From Candidatus Omnitrophota bacterium (GTDB lineage Bacteria > Omnitrophota > Gorgyraeia > Gygaellales > Profunditerraquicolaceae), in assembly GCA_028713875.1 (NCBI GenBank), contig JAQTNM010000034.1:1-10388 (forward strand): a DNA stretch of 10,388 bases, given 5' to 3'. Shown one piece after another: positions 1 to 4,770 of the stretch (position 1 is the first letter of the stretch; each line of letters begins with the position of its first letter). Made by a program: the position numbers and the translations under genes. Under the pieces are notes generated by a model. It saw only the letters and a list, made by a program, of their open reading frames with translations. It was not told the DNA's origin and ran no database searches.

Positions 1-723
1 GCCTTCTTCTTTTAGCACCTTCAGGCTCCTGAGCACCGGTTCTAAAGAGCCTTCGGACATCTTTACGTAATAATCATCACAGAATCCTTTTAAATCAATG
101 TTGGCGGCATCAAGGTATTTGGCTAATTCTCTCAGTGGGGCTTCATTAACATAGCCTGATGAATGCATGACATTTTTGATGCCGGAAGCCCTGGCTAACT
201 TTGCGGTCTCAAGCATGTACTCATAGAAGACTACCGGCTCAGTATATGTATAGGCTATAATGCGGGAACCTGATGCTTTTACTTCTTTGATCAGTTGCGC
301 GGGCTCTATGTATTCGTAAGTAACCTCTTCGGGTAATTTCTGCGAGATCTCCCAGTTCTGACAAAATTTGCACCTTAAATTGCAACCGGCTGTGGCGATG
401 GAAAATGCGGTTGAGCCTGGTAAAAAATGGAACAATGGCTTTTTTTCAATGGGGTCAATATGGATAGCTACCAGCTTCCCGTAGGATAATGCGTACAGGA
501 TGCCGCCGCGGTTTTCTCTTACGCCGCAGAAACCGCGCTTTCCGGAAGGGATAAAGCAATTGCGCGGGCACAAATGGCATTGCACAGCTTTGTTATCAAG
601 CTTTTCATAAAAAAGCGCTTCTTTAAGGCTGGGGGCAGCGGGAATTTTTGGCGGATAAAAACAAACTGCAAGCAGGCTAAAAAGAAAAGTGAGGCTTAAA
701 ATTAATTTGCTTAGATTCTTCAT
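1..723 (-). CDS. amrS: AmmeMemoRadiSam-type radical SAM protein AmrS, 3' part outside window
   Basis: Reading 723 to 1 gives 241 codons without a stop, and the gene runs off the window, so about the last third of a usual ~340-residue protein is missing. Residues 114-121 (CNLRCKFC) are the CxxxCxxC site that holds the 4Fe-4S cluster for S-adenosylmethionine cleavage. An N-terminal cysteine set, C49, C52, C56 and C66, precedes it. The stretch 'DPIEKKPLFHFLPG' (90-103) is typical of the AmrS family, whose genes often sit with AMMECR1 and MEMO homologues; the reaction is not established. The ATG at 723 is the earliest possible start because an in-frame TAA lies 9 nt upstream. The Shine-Dalgarno region is poor. 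Residues 1-30 look like a signal peptide or membrane anchor (hydrophobic 7-22, possible cleavage after 'IPAA'), which is odd for an oxygen-sensitive enzyme. The family call is secure; the location is not. Confidence 0.88.
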   Translation of the reverse strand, partial: MKNLSKLILSLTFLFSLLAVCFYPPKIPAAPSLKEALFYEKLDNKAVQCHLCPRNCFIPSGKRGFCGVRENRGGILYALSYGKLVAIHIDPIEKKPLFHFLPGSTAFSIATAGCNLRCKFCQNWEISQKLPEEVTYEYIEPAQLIKEVKASGSRIIAYTYTEPVVFYEYMLETAKLARASGIKNVMHSSGYVNEAPLRELAKYLDAANIDLKGFCDDYYVKMSEGSLEPVLRSLKVLKEEG

Positions 724-872
724 TCCCGATTAGTTTTGGCGCACTCCGCTCACTACGCCCCTTGTTAATTCGTCCCGAATTCATGCTGGCGAATTACACC
801 GCGCTTTATGCGGTGCTGCGGGCGCTTAACGTTCGCTTGAGTGCCACCAAAAATTTCCTTGTCGGAAATTTT
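724..872. other. Palindrome-rich non-coding stretch between tRNA-Ala and amrS
   Basis: No credible gene is present in these ~150 bases. They contain several inverted repeats. An outer pair GCACTC (741-746) / GAGTGC (839-844) encloses two directly adjacent hairpins: TAATTCG (766-772) / CGAATTA (790-796), and CACCGC (797-802) / GCGGTG (810-815) with a 7-nt loop. A separate 15-bp palindrome follows at 844-878. The layout could be a multi-branch RNA in the amrS leader, a small repeat element settled beside a tRNA gene, or chance pairing in GC-rich DNA. The stems are visible in the sequence; any function is inference. Confidence 0.4.
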
Positions 873-878
873 TGGTGG
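844..878 (-). terminator. Perfect 15-bp hairpin sharing the tRNA-Ala 3' end
   Basis: CCACCAAAAATTTCC (844-858) and GGAAATTTTTGGTGG (864-878) are exact reverse complements separated by a 5-nt loop. On the tRNA strand the 5' arm starts with the last six bases of the mature tRNA (CCACCA, 878-873), so the structure overlaps the tRNA rather than merely following it. It lies where a terminator would be expected, but its U-rich part (ATTTTT) is inside the 3' arm and no clear U-run follows. Termination is plausible but not certain. Confidence 0.5.
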
Positions 879-948
879 AGCAGATGGGATTCGAACCCAC
901 GGCCTTCGCGATGCGAACGCGACGCTCTCCCAGCTGAGCTACTGCCCC
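873..948 (-). tRNA. tRNA-Ala, anticodon CGC
   Basis: The minus strand folds into a full 76-nt cloverleaf. The acceptor stem pairs GGGGCAG with CTGCTCC and includes the G3:U70 wobble that marks alanine tRNAs. The D arm has GCTC/GAGC. The anticodon stem is TCGCG/TGCGA with loop TTCGCGA, giving anticodon CGC, which reads GCG. A 5-nt variable loop follows, then the T arm GTGGG-TTCGAAT-CCCAT. The discriminator is A73 and the CCA tail is encoded in the DNA. It begins 28 nt after the stop of the PilW-like gene on the same strand. No clear promoter of its own is visible, so it may be processed from the minor-pilin transcript or use a promoter I cannot see. Confidence 0.97.
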
Positions 949-976
949 AGGGGTACCGCAAAAAGAGTGGCCGCAT

Positions 977-1600
977 TTAATTTGCCGTTACGGAAGGCAT
1001 ATTGATGTAGGCATTCATGGTAACGCTAGGGTTATTTGCGCTGCCGCAGGCACCCAGAGACGCAGGCTGCGTCGGGTCCCAGCAACCGGTTATGCTGACA
1101 TCAACATAATTATCGGTTAATGTGCAATTAAAAACCGTGATGTGCCTGGCAATCACTTCATAGCTTTCTGTGCCGCAGTCAGAGCCGGGACAATACGCGT
1201 AATACCATATCTGGTAACGGTCTGTTGTGGGAGACGCGGATGAAGATCTGTACCTGTATGCCTGCCAACGGTCGCATCCGGATGTTGAGCTCCATTGCCC
1301 ATCTCCGGGAGAACTGCAGTCGGAAGCTAAATCTACAAAAAACCTTAACGCCGCATCTCCGGAAATCGTGGCGGTGGAAACGGGATCCTGTGCGCTGATG
1401 CTCCTGCTTCCGATGGTCCTGGGAAGGTATTTTGACATATGGCCCAGAACATATGATACTTCATTCTGCACCTTGGCCCTGCGGCTGACCGTAAATAAAT
1501 CCTGGCGGCCTATCTTCTCTATCGCAAAAAAATATAAAATCAGAATTGAAGTCACTGCCAGGGCAATCAATAATTCCATAAGCGTTATGGCTTTTTTCAT
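977..1600 (-). CDS. PilW/GspJ-like minor pilin
   Basis: The 207-residue product starts with a class III prepilin leader: MKKA, predicted cleavage after Ala4, then ITLMELLIALAV with the conserved Glu at mature position 5. A hydrophobic helix covers residues 5-27. The soluble head is large for this cluster and has seven cysteines (95, 109, 137, 142, 159, 173, 185), suggesting disulfides formed after export. Size, and position as the last pilin-like gene, fit the PilW/GspJ group, which caps or primes the filament at the inner membrane. The -1 residue is Ala rather than the usual Gly. The start lies 8 nt after the stop of the preceding pilin gene, with no clear Shine-Dalgarno. That it is a pilin-like protein is secure; the PilW/GspJ subclass is inferred from size and position. 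Confidence 0.85.
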   Translation of the reverse strand: MKKAITLMELLIALAVTSILILYFFAIEKIGRQDLFTVSRRAKVQNEVSYVLGHMSKYLPRTIGSRSISAQDPVSTATISGDAALRFFVDLASDCSSPGDGQWSSTSGCDRWQAYRYRSSSASPTTDRYQIWYYAYCPGSDCGTESYEVIARHITVFNCTLTDNYVDVSITGCWDPTQPASLGACGSANNPSVTMNAYINMPSVTAN

Positions 1601-1608
1601 TTCAGTAT

Positions 1609-2019
1609 TTAAGGGCAGGTTGATCCGGCAACCGCATTAGTCTCGTCTATTCTCAGGCGCCATGTCCTGCTATCGTAACCGTTACGGGTAGCCTGCGCGC
1701 AGCCGTTACTGCTGCAGGAATAACTCCATTTACGGTCCCCTCCGGTGTATAAGACGATCCTTAAGTTGTCGCTGATTAAGGCCATATCGGATGACGAATA
1801 ATAAGAACCGTTGTTCTGCATCGCAAAGATCTTTTCCGCAGTCTGCATGAGCTTCAGCGTGGTGCCGGCTTCCTTATCCAGCGTATTCTCCCTGGCCCGT
1901 ATAAAGCTGGGCAGGGCTACTGCAGCAAAAATACTGATAATGATGATTACTACCAGCATCTCCATAAGCGTCGTGCCTGAGTGGTCTTCGTTAAGTCCGG
2001 GGATCGTTAATTTAGGCAT
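1609..2019 (-). CDS. Type IV pilin-like protein, paralogue of the 2480-2902 product
   Basis: The 136-residue product has a 15-residue leader ending in Gly, cleavage before TTLMEMLVVI, and Glu at mature position 5. The helix is followed by the usual proline (ALPSF, 36-40). The head shares 'LDKEA', 'LKL.Q.AEKI', 'KW.Y', 'WRL..DE' and a Cys-Pro C-terminus with the product of 2480-2902, so the two are duplicates. Cysteines 102, 107 and 135 could form a C-terminal loop. The leader is longer than in the neighbours, but no other start codon precedes the cleavage site. The ATG follows the stop of the PilV-like gene by 8 nt, with no clear Shine-Dalgarno, so coupled translation is likely. It is probably a minor or alternative filament subunit. 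Confidence 0.88.
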   Translation of the reverse strand: MPKLTIPGLNEDHSGTTLMEMLVVIIIISIFAAVALPSFIRARENTLDKEAGTTLKLMQTAEKIFAMQNNGSYYSSSDMALISDNLRIVLYTGGDRKWSYSCSSNGCAQATRNGYDSRTWRLRIDETNAVAGSTCP

Positions 2020-2027
2020 TATTAGGT

Positions 2028-2405
2028 TTAATGCTGAGTCCAGTTTATGGTAAGTTGGACCTTTTTCAAGGTTGTCCCGCTGATATCGCTGATACTGTAA
2101 TTAGGAACATAGGTCATATTACCGCTTACCCCTACGCTCTGGCTATAGTTGCCCGGGCAACCCGAGGCGCCATTGGTACATAAACAGTTGCTGCTGTTGC
2201 AGCTGGGGTACCATTGGTCCTGCCTTACCTGCATCTGTAAAGGGTCTAAAAAATACTTGGCTAATTCTGAAGCGCTTACGCGGGAGCGGTTGCGTAAACT
2301 ATGTTTTTTAGCGGAGATAAAGACATTGAGCAGGCCCACCATGGTAATGGAAAGGATAGTGAGCGATACGATTATTTCCATGAGGGTAAGGGCTTTTCTG
2401 TTCAT
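2028..2405 (-). CDS. PilV/GspI-like minor pilin
   Basis: The 125-residue product begins MNRKA, cleaved before LTLMEIIVSLTILSI, with Glu at mature position 5. The helix spans about residues 6-30. The motif 'LTLMEIIVSL', the short head and the closing beta strand 'LKKVQLTINW' (113-122) resemble the PilV/GspI group of tip-complex pseudopilins. Four cysteines cluster at 69, 74, 76 and 83. As in the PilW-like product, the residue before the cleavage site is Ala. The ATG lies right after a terminator-like hairpin and T-rich stretch, with no Shine-Dalgarno at the usual distance; an AGGAGG sits on the far side of the hairpin. This is the first gene of the minor-pilin group. That it is pilin-like is secure; the subclass is moderately supported. 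Confidence 0.85.
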   Translation of the reverse strand: MNRKALTLMEIIVSLTILSITMVGLLNVFISAKKHSLRNRSRVSASELAKYFLDPLQMQVRQDQWYPSCNSSNCLCTNGASGCPGNYSQSVGVSGNMTYVPNYSISDISGTTLKKVQLTINWTQH

Positions 2406-2408
2406 TTC

Positions 2409-2453
2409 AAAAATAAGGGACGCCTTTTATAGCGGAAGTTAAAAAGCGTCCCT
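2409..2453 (-). terminator. Terminator-like hairpin between the two pilin groups
   Basis: AGGGACGC (2446-2453 on the minus strand) pairs perfectly with GCGTCCCT (2416-2423). After one mismatch the pairing continues as a short A/T stem inside. On the minus strand the stem is followed at once by TATTTTT. This fits an intrinsic terminator or attenuator after the second pilin gene, lowering transcription of the three genes beyond. An AGGAGG overlaps the outer edge of the 5' arm. Confidence 0.55.
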
Positions 2454-2479
2454 CCTGTCGGTTTTTCAAAATATATTTT

Positions 2480-2902
2480 TTAAGGGCAAGTTGCGTTAGC
2501 AACCGGCTCGCTCTCATCTACTCCTAAACGCCATCTTCTGGTATCCGGTCCGCTGTATCGGGTAGCGCTGGAGCATCCGGATCCAGGATCGCCGGTACTC
2601 GTCGGTACTTTCACGGTGTAATCCCATTTCTTGTCGTCACCTGTAGGCAGAGACAGCTTCAGGTTCTGGTTGATAGCCGAGTTATCCGGCGCCGGAGTGG
2701 TCCCGGGGTAAGGATAATAAAAATCGGTTTCCAGCCTGTAAATCTTTTCTGCAGCCTGGATGAGCTTAAGGCTTGCGCTGGCTTCCTTATCCAGGACCTT
2801 TTCTCTTATCGGCGTGAAATTCGGAAGCGCTATGGCTGCCAGGATGGCGATAATGATGATTATCGCCAGTATCTCCATCAGGCTCATGCCTTTTATTCTC
2901 AT
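2480..2902 (-). CDS. Type IV pilin-like protein (second pilin)
   Basis: From the ATG at 2902 the product is 140 residues: leader MRIKG, cleavage before MSLMEILAI, Glu at mature position 5, and hydrophobic helix 7-28 ending in ALPNF. The head contains 'LDKEASASLKLIQAAEKIY', then 'LPTGDDKKWDY' (85-95), and ends in Cys-Pro; C110 and C139 probably form the C-terminal disulfide loop. An in-frame GTG at 2914 would add four residues (MDEI). I prefer 2902 because it gives the usual short leader and has a GGATGAG just upstream. It follows the major pilin gene by 44 nt and is followed by a terminator-like hairpin, so it is probably co-expressed with the major pilin. It is a duplicate of the 1609-2019 gene. 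Whether it is a main or accessory subunit cannot be told from sequence. Confidence 0.87.
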   Translation of the reverse strand: MRIKGMSLMEILAIIIIIAILAAIALPNFTPIREKVLDKEASASLKLIQAAEKIYRLETDFYYPYPGTTPAPDNSAINQNLKLSLPTGDDKKWDYTVKVPTSTGDPGSGCSSATRYSGPDTRRWRLGVDESEPVANATCP

Positions 2903-2928
2903 AATCTCATCCACCGCAAGTGTACCTG

Positions 2929-2954
2929 ACTTCTAAAGAATAACCGTTAGAAGT
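2929..2954 (-). other. 8-bp inverted repeat over the major pilin stop codon
   Basis: ACTTCTAA (2929-2936) and TTAGAAGT (2947-2954) are perfect reverse complements around a 10-nt loop. The second arm includes the pilin stop codon. No U-run follows on the minus strand, so it is not a standard terminator. A 3' hairpin that protects the abundant pilin mRNA is possible. Confidence 0.35.
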
Positions 2955-3327
2955 AACCGGCTGTTCCGCTGAATGTACCGTCGTGACTCAGGATTATTGA
3001 ATAAGCAGAAGCAGCCTGAGGAGCTTTTCCTGAACCGGTGCATCTGGTCGCAGTGGAAGCTGTGCCAGCGCTGACATATGAGAAATAATGTGTCCCGGTA
3101 CAGCTTGTAGGGGCATCCACCGGCAAATTAGTGACTGCGGTACCATAAGAACCATATTCCTGGAAATACGCCATTTGAGCTGAACGAATCTGTCCCAGGA
3201 TGGTCCTTGCTTCAGCGGTACGGCCTTTTTCCACCATTTTGGTGTATTGCGTAAAGCCCAAAGTGGCTAAAATGCCCAAGATTACGATTACTACGATTAG
3301 TTCCAAGAGCGTAAAACCCTTTTTCAT
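2947..3327 (-). CDS. pilA: Major type IV pilin / GspG-like subunit
   Basis: From the ATG at 3327 the product has 126 residues: MKKG, then FTLLELIVVIVILGILATLG, the classic class III signal with Gly at -1, Phe at +1 and Glu at +5. The helix runs to about residue 35 and continues as an amphipathic helix with 'TAEARTILGQIRSAQMAYFQ'. The small head has one cysteine pair, C76 and C96, and ends 'GTFSGTAGYF'. It is the best candidate for the main filament subunit because it has the most canonical leader, the best ribosome site (GGAGG, 6-nt spacer) and its own strong promoter. A TTG at 3333 would add two residues but would spoil the spacing. It follows pilC after a ~200 nt regulatory gap. Major pilin of a pilus and GspG-type pseudopilin cannot be separated from this sequence alone. 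Confidence 0.92.
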   Translation of the reverse strand: MKKGFTLLELIVVIVILGILATLGFTQYTKMVEKGRTAEARTILGQIRSAQMAYFQEYGSYGTAVTNLPVDAPTSCTGTHYFSYVSAGTASTATRCTGSGKAPQAASAYSIILSHDGTFSGTAGYF

Positions 3328-3333
3328 CTGCAA

Positions 3334-3338
3334 CCTCC
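3334..3338 (-). promoter_or_regulatory. Ribosome binding site of the major pilin gene
   Basis: The minus strand reads GGAGG here, 6 nt before the ATG at 3327. It decides the start in favour of ATG 3327 over the TTG at 3333, which would leave no spacer. Confidence 0.85.
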
Positions 3339-3365
3339 GCTTTAGTGTGATTGATTTTTAAAAAA

Positions 3366-3471
3366 ACGTTGGACAAAATCTTTTTTGAGCCTTTCACCCC
3401 CTTTCTTCCCTATGACCAAATCAATAATCCCCGCTGCCTCCGAATATGACTGCGCGCACGAAGGCCAACGT
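3366..3471 (-). other. Foldable 5' leader of the major pilin transcript
   Basis: The ~160 nt between the predicted promoter and the major pilin holds no convincing gene. Its RNA can close a 7-bp stem ACGTTGG (3471-3465) / CCAACGT (3372-3366), followed directly by a run of six U (3365-3360). Just inside is a second stem, GCCTTCG (3465-3459) / CGGAGGC (3442-3436), with one G-U pair, which could stack on the first. It matches no riboswitch class I know well. The pairings are exact as read; regulation is inference. Confidence 0.35.
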
Positions 3472-3484
3472 AATCCTGTCTTTT

Positions 3485-3500
3485 ATAATAGTGCTATTAT
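3485..3500. promoter_or_regulatory. Inverted repeat over the -10 region, possible operator
   Basis: ATAATAG (3485-3491) and CTATTAT (3494-3500) are perfect reverse complements around a 2-nt centre. The dyad covers most of the -10 hexamer and the expected start site of the pilin promoter, where a repressor would block polymerase. A/T-rich dyads also occur by chance, so operator function is a suggestion. Confidence 0.35.
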
Positions 3501-3524
3501 TTCAAATATAAATAAGAATGTCAA
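3496..3524 (-). promoter_or_regulatory. Sigma70-type promoter of the major pilin gene
   Basis: On the minus strand TTGACA (3524-3519, a perfect -35) is followed after exactly 17 nt by AATAAT (3501-3496, five of six matches to TATAAT). Transcription would start near 3489, just after the pilC stop at 3532 and about 160 nt before the pilin ATG. This supports transcription of the pilin genes apart from the assembly genes, as expected when filament subunits are needed in large excess. Confidence 0.75.
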
Positions 3525-3531
3525 TGTTTTT

Positions 3532-4770
3532 TTATCTGCCGCCCAGCTGGGCGATCTGGAATATAGGCAGGAACATGCCTATGACCATTATCCCGATAAC
3601 CAAAGCCATGAATATGAGCATGATCGGCTCAAACATCGCCGTTATGCGGCTTAAAAATGTCTCTACGTACTCCTGATAAAAGGTATTTATCTTCTTGAAC
3701 ATCTGGGAGAGCTCGCCTATCTCTTCACCGATAGCTACCATCTGCACCACCATCGGTTCAAAAAAACGGCTTCTCTCCATCGGCTGGCTTAAAGGCTTGC
3801 CTTCGCGCACGTTCTCCTTGATATCGCGTATGATATCGGCAAGCACCGGGTTATTCACGCTGCGCTCGGTGATCTCAAGGGAATACAGGATCGGCACCCC
3901 GCTTTCAACCAGCGTGGACATCTCGGAAGAAAATCTTTCCACCAATAACCCATTAAAAAATTTTCCGATGAGCGGAAGGCTAAGCAGCAGTTTCTCGTAC
4001 CTCTTGCGCCCGTTCGGGCTCCTGATGTACCTCCTGATGACATAGACTAAGACCGTCAGGCAGATCAATATCATGCCTATGTTTTTTCTCAACAGGTAGC
4101 TTACCATTACAATCGCCTTAGTCAAGGTAGGCAGTTCCGTACCGAACCCTTTAAACAATTCCGCAAAAGTAGGTATTATTTTAAGCGTCAAAAAAAGCAG
4201 CGCTCCTATCGAAGCTGCCATAAGAATAATCGGATAGATCAGGGCCGAAATTATCTTGCTCCTGAAGGCGGATATCCTTTCCAGGTACCCGGCTAAACGG
4301 TTTAAGATCAACGCTAAATTCCCGGAGGCCTCGCCGCTTTCCACAAGGTTAACCCATAATTCGGAAAATACCTGAGGGTGTTTGGCCATGGCTTCATGCA
4401 GGCTTAAGCCGGCCTGCATGTTCTTCTGCATGTCCTTTATTATGTTATAAAGTTTTTTACTGGCAACCTGCTCTGAAATTATGTCCAGGCTTTTCAGGAT
4501 GGTGACGCCCGCTCCCAGCAGTGTGGCTAACTGCCTGCAAAAGAGCACCATGTCTTCCTTGCTTATGCCGTAATGCCTGGCATGGATTTTTACTTTACCT
4601 TTAGGAAGAAGGCCGGATGAGCCGGATGGATTTTCGTCTGCAACCACGCTGACAACCAGCAGGTTCCTTGATTGCAGCCGACCGACCACTTCTTCCTGGC
4701 CGGAAGCCTCTTCCGTGCCGGTAATCTTTTCTCCCTTGTAATTCCTGGCGGCATAAGTGAATCTGGGCAT
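3532..4770 (-). CDS. pilC: Inner-membrane platform protein PilC/GspF
   Basis: The 412-residue product has the usual family length and two T2SSF domains, about 72-195 and 277-398. Three membrane segments are visible, near 172-197, 231-247 and 379-402. Repeated family motifs occur in both halves: 'LATLLGAGVTILKSLDII' (81-98) and 'MSTLVESGVPILYSLEI' (284-300), and 'LVESGEASGNL' (142-152) and 'MVAIGEEIGEL' (344-354). The N-terminal 'FTYAARNYKGEKITGT' is the standard PilC start. The protein sits in the inner membrane and couples PilB strokes to pilin insertion. Its ATG overlaps the pilB stop by one base (TAATG) and has GGGAG 7 nt upstream, so the two are translationally coupled. Nothing in it looks broken. 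Confidence 0.97.
   Translation of the reverse strand: MPRFTYAARNYKGEKITGTEEASGQEEVVGRLQSRNLLVVSVVADENPSGSSGLLPKGKVKIHARHYGISKEDMVLFCRQLATLLGAGVTILKSLDIISEQVASKKLYNIIKDMQKNMQAGLSLHEAMAKHPQVFSELWVNLVESGEASGNLALILNRLAGYLERISAFRSKIISALIYPIILMAASIGALLFLTLKIIPTFAELFKGFGTELPTLTKAIVMVSYLLRKNIGMILICLTVLVYVIRRYIRSPNGRKRYEKLLLSLPLIGKFFNGLLVERFSSEMSTLVESGVPILYSLEITERSVNNPVLADIIRDIKENVREGKPLSQPMERSRFFEPMVVQMVAIGEEIGELSQMFKKINTFYQEYVETFLSRITAMFEPIMLIFMALVIGIMVIGMFLPIFQIAQLGGR

Noticed and set aside
764..845. Integron attC-like site
   Set aside because: GCTTAAC (824-830) fits one core and the region is palindromic, but no properly placed GTTRRRY partner exists on either strand and there is no integrase or cassette.
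762..980. Open frame on the plus strand with a WDSNPRP-type peptide
   Set aside because: It is the reverse translation of the tRNA-Ala gene and its hairpin. Peptides of this type are a well-known artefact of antisense tRNA reading. TTG start and no ribosome site.
1227..1640. Long open frame on the plus strand
   Set aside because: It lies opposite the PilW-like gene, has no family features or ribosome site, and is explained as a shadow of the real gene.
3212..3397. Small gene starting with GTG at 3397
   Set aside because: It has a G-rich stretch upstream but runs into the major pilin gene in another frame, and its product has no recognisable features.
3366..3471. Cyclic-di-GMP (GEMM) riboswitch before the major pilin gene
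   Set aside because: Only the GGCAGCGGGG part resembles the family. The conserved GCAAA and GACGCAAAGCC segments are missing.
3540..3553. Perfect 14-bp palindrome CGCCCAGCTGGGCG as a pilC terminator
   Set aside because: It lies inside the last codons of pilC and is followed by A residues, not U, on the transcribed strand. Probably codon coincidence.
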